From NCBI GenBank assembly GCA_011682715.1, contig JAACEC010000003.1:1-17789 (forward strand): DNA of 17,789 nucleotides, read 5' to 3'. The position numbers and the translations under genes are program-made. This DNA is from Pseudomonadota bacterium. GTDB lineage: Bacteria > Hydrothermota > 32-111 > QNBC01. Of this stretch, positions 14,890-17,789 are shown one piece after another. The notes under the pieces are model-generated. The model did no database searches. It saw only the letters and a list, made by a program, of their open reading frames with translations, and was not told where the DNA came from. Every line of letters starts with the position of its first letter. Position 1 is the stretch's first letter.

Positions 14890-16047
14890 GTGCGTATTAT
14901 AGATAAGGAGTTTATAAGCGATTTAAGAAGACGGATAGAGAAAAATCCTTCTTCGATTTTGTTCGCCAAGTTAGCCGATTTACTGAGGCAAAACAACGAC
15001 TATGAGGAAGCTGTAAGGGTTCTGAAGAATGGTTTGAAACACCATCCTGATTATCCTACGGCACATTATATTCTTGCCAAATGTTATATGGAGTTAAATT
15101 GGTTGGATGATGCTATTTTCGAGCTGACTGAGACATTACGATATGACAGGGAAAATATATCGGCAATGGAACTGTTGGCATCCCTTCTCTTTCAGAAAGG
15201 AAATTTAGAGAAAGCATTAAAAATATACAGCGAATTGGTGATATTGAATCCCGGCAAAAGAAACGAGTTTGAATCGATAATTAGCGATATCGAGCAGCAA
15301 TTGGAAGAGGAAAAACAGAAGCAAGAGCAGGGGAAAAAGGAAACGGGTGTACAGGAGGAGAATAAAGGCGAAGAAGAAAATGAAAAGATAAAGGAACTTG
15401 ATAAAGTTATAGAACCTCATTCGTGGGAAGATAAGAAGAATATCAATAGAAACTTAAGTTACGAAGGCCCGATAGCAGGAATGAGTGGGGTAAGAGAATT
15501 ATCTCTTGATTCTCTTGATACCGAATTTTCTGAAGTAGGACAGGAAGCGGAGAACGAAAATAAAAAAGAAGAGAAAAAGAACGAAGAAACCGTTGAAGTC
15601 ACAAATGAAACAAGTAAAAAAAATGTTGAAACAGAAGAGCCGGAACAGGATGTTCCGAAAACCTTTTATACTACCACCATGGCTCAGGTTTATATAAATC
15701 AAAAACAGTACGAAAAGGCAAGAAAGGTCTTAAACTACCTCGAGAGCGAATATCCGTTCAATGAAAAAGTAAAATCACTCATTGCTCAGCTTGATAACCT
15801 TATTAAGGAAGAAATGCGAGAAACGAGAAGTGAAGCGGAAAAGTCATCTCATGAAGAAGCAAGAAAGGAAAAGGCACTTAAATTAAGTGAACTTTTTGAG
15901 ACATTAAATAAGAATTCCAAAAGGGAAGAAGCGGTTAAAGGGGAAGAGAACGAAAATAAAGAAGTGGAGAAAAAAGAAATTTCACATCAAGAAGAACCGG
16001 AAAAAAAAGAAATGAACAAGTTTAAAGATTGGTTGAAAAGATTATAA
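14890..16047 (+). CDS. TPR-repeat protein with Glu/Lys-rich linker, upstream of efp
   Basis: This is a cytoplasmic protein of up to 385 residues. The N-terminal part (about 15-130) has three TPR units (LADLLRQNNDYEEAVRVLKNG, then LAKCYMELNWLDDAIFELTE, then ASLLFQKGNLEKALKIYSEL). A long acidic/basic low-complexity linker runs to about 255. One more TPR-like unit (MAQVYINQKQYEKARKVLNYL) follows, then a second charged region and a short amphipathic C-terminus (FKDWLKRL). No signal peptide is present. The start is uncertain: AGGAGG at 14885-14890 overlaps GTG 14890. The natural position eight bases downstream is ATA at 14899, which would give MDKEF..., the expected TPR-protein beginning. GTG 14890 is given as the formal start. 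Ten bases separate it from efp. The function is unknown; a scaffold is the best guess. Confidence 0.8.
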   Translation: MRIIDKEFISDLRRRIEKNPSSILFAKLADLLRQNNDYEEAVRVLKNGLKHHPDYPTAHYILAKCYMELNWLDDAIFELTETLRYDRENISAMELLASLLFQKGNLEKALKIYSELVILNPGKRNEFESIISDIEQQLEEEKQKQEQGKKETGVQEENKGEEENEKIKELDKVIEPHSWEDKKNINRNLSYEGPIAGMSGVRELSLDSLDTEFSEVGQEAENENKKEEKKNEETVEVTNETSKKNVETEEPEQDVPKTFYTTTMAQVYINQKQYEKARKVLNYLESEYPFNEKVKSLIAQLDNLIKEEMRETRSEAEKSSHEEARKEKALKLSELFETLNKNSKREEAVKGEENENKEVEKKEISHQEEPEKKEMNKFKDWLKRL

Positions 16048-16057
16048 CGGAGGAAAT

Positions 16058-16615
16058 ATGGCAACTACATCAGATGTAAGAAAAGGATCCGCAATTGAGA
16101 TAGGCGGAAAAGTCTATTTTATCGTTGAATATCAACATGTTAAACCCGGCAAAGGTAATGCTTTTGTAAGAATGAGATTGAAAAATATCGAGACCGGACA
16201 GGTTATTGATACGACACTTAAATCCGGTTCGGGAGTAAATGTCGTCAGAGTTGAAAAGCGACAGGTCCAATACCTCTATTCCGATGAGGAATACAGCTAT
16301 TTTATGGATGTTCAAAGTTATGATCAATACCAGATCAGTAACAAAACAATAGAAACAGAAAAGAAATTCCTTCTGGAAAATAGCGAATTAATAGGGCTTT
16401 TTGCAGATGGAAAATTCGTAGGCATAGAACTACCGTTTTTTGTTATTCTAAAAATAATCGAAACCGAACCCGGTGTTAAGGGGAATACCGTTCAAGGTGG
16501 GACTAAACCGGCAGTCGTAGAAACGGGGGCTAAAATAAACGTCCCTCTTTTCGTAAATAAAGGAGATAAAATTAAGGTAGATACGCGAACCGGAGAGTAT
16601 GTAGAGAGAGCTTAA
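16058..16615 (+). CDS. efp: Elongation factor P
   Basis: EF-P binds the ribosome near the E site and relieves stalling at proline stretches. The KOW-like N-terminal domain includes the loop KPGKGNAF (29-36), with Lys32 at the position that is modified in many bacteria. Two OB-fold domains follow, ending with the C-terminal signature NVPLFVNKGDKIKVDTRTGEY. The length of 185 residues is standard. The start is ATG 16058, with GGAGG at 16049-16053 four bases upstream. Genes for lysine modification (epmA, epmB) are not in the window. It is probably transcribed with the TPR gene. Its stop is convergent with the CNB gene (shared TTAA). Confidence 0.97.
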   Translation: MATTSDVRKGSAIEIGGKVYFIVEYQHVKPGKGNAFVRMRLKNIETGQVIDTTLKSGSGVNVVRVEKRQVQYLYSDEEYSYFMDVQSYDQYQISNKTIETEKKFLLENSELIGLFADGKFVGIELPFFVILKIIETEPGVKGNTVQGGTKPAVVETGAKINVPLFVNKGDKIKVDTRTGEYVERA

Positions 16616-17133
16616 AGAAAATCCACCTCTTCTCCTGTATTACTTAACGTATAAACATAGAGATCTTTAAACAACTGATTGCTTATAATCTCTTTGTTTC
16701 TTTTGAAATAATCACCGAGGAGTTTGTCAGTTTTCGATATTCTATTGGATAGTTCAGAGGCAATGACAAAGAGTATTTTTACCGCTATTGCCGGTTTCTC
16801 TTTCATAATCATTTTTAACCCCTCTCGCGTTATCATATAAAATTCAGCGTCATCTAATATCTTGATTGTGGCTGATCGCTTTATATTGGAGAGGAGCGAC
16901 ATTTCACCGAAAAATGACCCTTCTCCGAGGGTTGTAAGCACCAATTTATCATTTTTATCGAGAATTGTTACCTCTACGTTCCCTTCCAGAATTATATACA
17001 TCTCATTCCCCTCATCATTTTCATTAAATAGGATCGAACCTCTGGGGAAAGATACCTTTTGAAGATATTGACTTAATTTTATTAATTCTTTCGGATCAAG
17101 ATATTTAAATAAACTTATTTGAGAAATATCCAC
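16612..17133 (-). CDS. Stand-alone cyclic-nucleotide-binding (CNB) domain protein
   Basis: The 173-residue protein carries one CNB domain (about residues 8-120) and no DNA-binding domain. The phosphate-binding cassette reads FGEMSLLSNIKRSA (75-88) with Glu77 and Arg86, the residues that hold the ribose and the cyclic phosphate, so binding of cAMP or cGMP is plausible. After the domain comes a helical region (from about 117) and a tail with no helix-turn-helix, unlike CRP/FNR regulators. It may be an adaptor or a regulator of a partner. The start is GTG 17133 (minus), with AGGAGG five bases upstream; no ATG fits. Its 3' end overlaps the end of efp. Confidence 0.88.
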   Translation of the reverse strand: MDISQISLFKYLDPKELIKLSQYLQKVSFPRGSILFNENDEGNEMYIILEGNVEVTILDKNDKLVLTTLGEGSFFGEMSLLSNIKRSATIKILDDAEFYMITREGLKMIMKEKPAIAVKILFVIASELSNRISKTDKLLGDYFKRNKEIISNQLFKDLYVYTLSNTGEEVDFL

Positions 17134-17167
17134 TTCATCCTCCTTTTACATTACACTCATAGTATAG

Positions 17168-17194
17168 ATTATATTTTTAATCGCATTTTGTCAA
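17168..17194 (-). promoter_or_regulatory. Promoter of the CNB gene (minus strand)
   Basis: On the minus strand a perfect TTGACA (17194-17189) is followed by TATAAT (17173-17168) after 15 bases, or by TAATCT after 17. The leader to the GTG start is about 30 bases. Confidence 0.55.
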
Positions 17195-17238
17195 TAGCTC
17201 CTGGCGGTTGGAAAAAATACGCGGGCAAACCTTGATAC

Positions 17239-17266
17239 TTGACATTAAGTCGATTTGCTATAAAAT
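17239..17266 (+). promoter_or_regulatory. Promoter in the right-hand gap
   Basis: A perfect TTGACA (17239-17244) is followed by TAAAAT (17261-17266) after 16 bases. Downstream lie GGAGGA (17331-17336) and a very short reading frame at 17346. The stretch 17134-17500 otherwise holds no recognisable gene. Confidence 0.55.
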
Positions 17267-17345
17267 TATTTTATTATAATAGGAACTCCGAGTTTATATT
17301 TTGAAAAACGTTCTTAATAACCTGTTATATGGAGGAATGCAATAT

Positions 17346-17411
17346 ATGATGAAAATTAATCCCGGATTATTAAAGAAAAACAAAAGAGGTAGGAGAATTG
17401 TTACCTATTAG
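17346..17411 (+). CDS. Very short ORF, possibly an interrupted gene start
   Basis: A 21-residue frame (MMKINPGLLKKNKRGRRIV..., stop TAG at 17409) stands behind a promoter and GGAGGA ten bases upstream. It could be the first codons of a gene cut off by insertion of the downstream element, or simply chance. The sequence is basic; I do not recognise a family. Confidence 0.25.
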   Translation: MMKINPGLLKKNKRGRRIVTY

Positions 17412-17500
17412 ACTACTTTTACTAATTGGATAGAAGCTTTAAGAATAGTAAGACAATAGATAGCATTAGCAAATGTTAATGCCCGATCCAAATTTGTCAT

Positions 17501-17789
17501 ATGCTTTTGCACAAAATTTTGACAAGTGTCAAATTCACAATAAACGGGAAATGAATCAATATCCTTCTGGGACAAAGAGAAAAAACAGTCCCGGGCAAAA
17601 CGGAAATGCATCGGCAAGGTAGATTCTGCAACAAACAAGATCATTTCGACACGGAAGAGAATACCGAGCATTTCAGCAGAAAAGACAAGTAGGGAGCCAG
17701 CTCCCATAACCCGGATATCCCGTAACTTTTATGGTGCAACCTACCTGTTTGATAAAATCGTGAAGGCTCTCGGTGTAACGGATGACTTA
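17501..17789 (+). pseudogene. IS1634/IS4-like transposase, N-terminal part, frameshifted and cut by the window edge
   Basis: One plus-strand frame from 17544 to the window end reads ...SFWDKEKKQSRAKRKCIGK... and later YGATYLFDKIVKALG, the N-terminal hallmarks of DDE transposases of the IS1634/IS4 group. This frame has no start codon and is closed upstream by TAA at 17541-17543. A second frame from ATG 17501 reads MLLHKILTSVKFTINGK and then stops at 17552. Joining them near 17551 restores a normal N-terminus, so a one- or two-base shift seems to have broken the gene. The rest of the transposase and the right end of the element are outside the window. A 99-residue minus-strand frame over the same bases (17408-17707) is a shadow. 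Confidence 0.65.

Noticed and set aside
17479..17622. Frame from ATG 17479 to the TAG near 17620 (about 47 residues)
   Set aside because: It overlaps the transposase region, has no family features, and the other frame gives clear transposase motifs.
17408..17707. 99-residue minus-strand frame
   Set aside because: It lies over the transposase frame, whose plus-strand motifs are much stronger, and has no ribosome site or recognisable family features.

Overview
The window looks like a piece of the chromosome of an AT-rich, diderm (outer-membrane) bacterium. The evidence for an outer membrane is a small signal-peptide protein with eight beta-strand-like segments ending in an aromatic residue (about 173-634). 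Start codons are mixed (ATG, GTG, TTG), Shine-Dalgarno sites are strong (AGGAGG type) and several promoters are close to the sigma-70 consensus. The order tRNA-Leu, tig, clpP, clpX, lon is common in several diderm lineages, including Deltaproteobacteria and uncultured phyla. The window alone does not identify the phylum.

Left part (1-2270). There is an unexplained edge stretch, then the barrel protein with its own consensus promoter and a good intrinsic terminator (677-717). A second strong promoter drives a CorA-type magnesium/cobalt channel overlapped by a small flavodoxin.

Central part (2280-14184). This is one long plus-strand run with almost no gaps. A promoter precedes tRNA-Leu(UAG). 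Then come trigger factor, ClpP, ClpX and Lon (folding and protein quality control), TrkH/KtrB and TrkA/KtrA (potassium uptake), and a short TPR protein. After a probable internal promoter come a soluble PAS histidine kinase, a response regulator with GAF and a degenerate HD-GYP domain, and the paired MEMO1-like and AMMECR1-like proteins (AmmeMemoRadiSam systems B and A). No radical SAM partner is in view.

Right part (14181-17789). A pilin-like membrane-anchored protein is read leftwards and is convergent with AMMECR1. Divergent from it, a perfect-consensus promoter drives a TPR/Glu-Lys-rich protein, whose start codon is unclear, and elongation factor P. A stand-alone cyclic-nucleotide-binding-domain protein is convergent with efp. 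The right edge holds a promoter with a very short reading frame, and then the first part of an IS1634/IS4-like transposase that appears frameshifted and is cut by the window edge.

Most of the window is conserved housekeeping content. I found no clearly new multi-gene system. The parts most worth checking are the degenerate HD-GYP regulator with its probably leaderless kinase, the missing canonical start of the TPR gene, the pilin-like protein without a normal prepilin site, the effector-less CNB protein, and the damaged insertion sequence.
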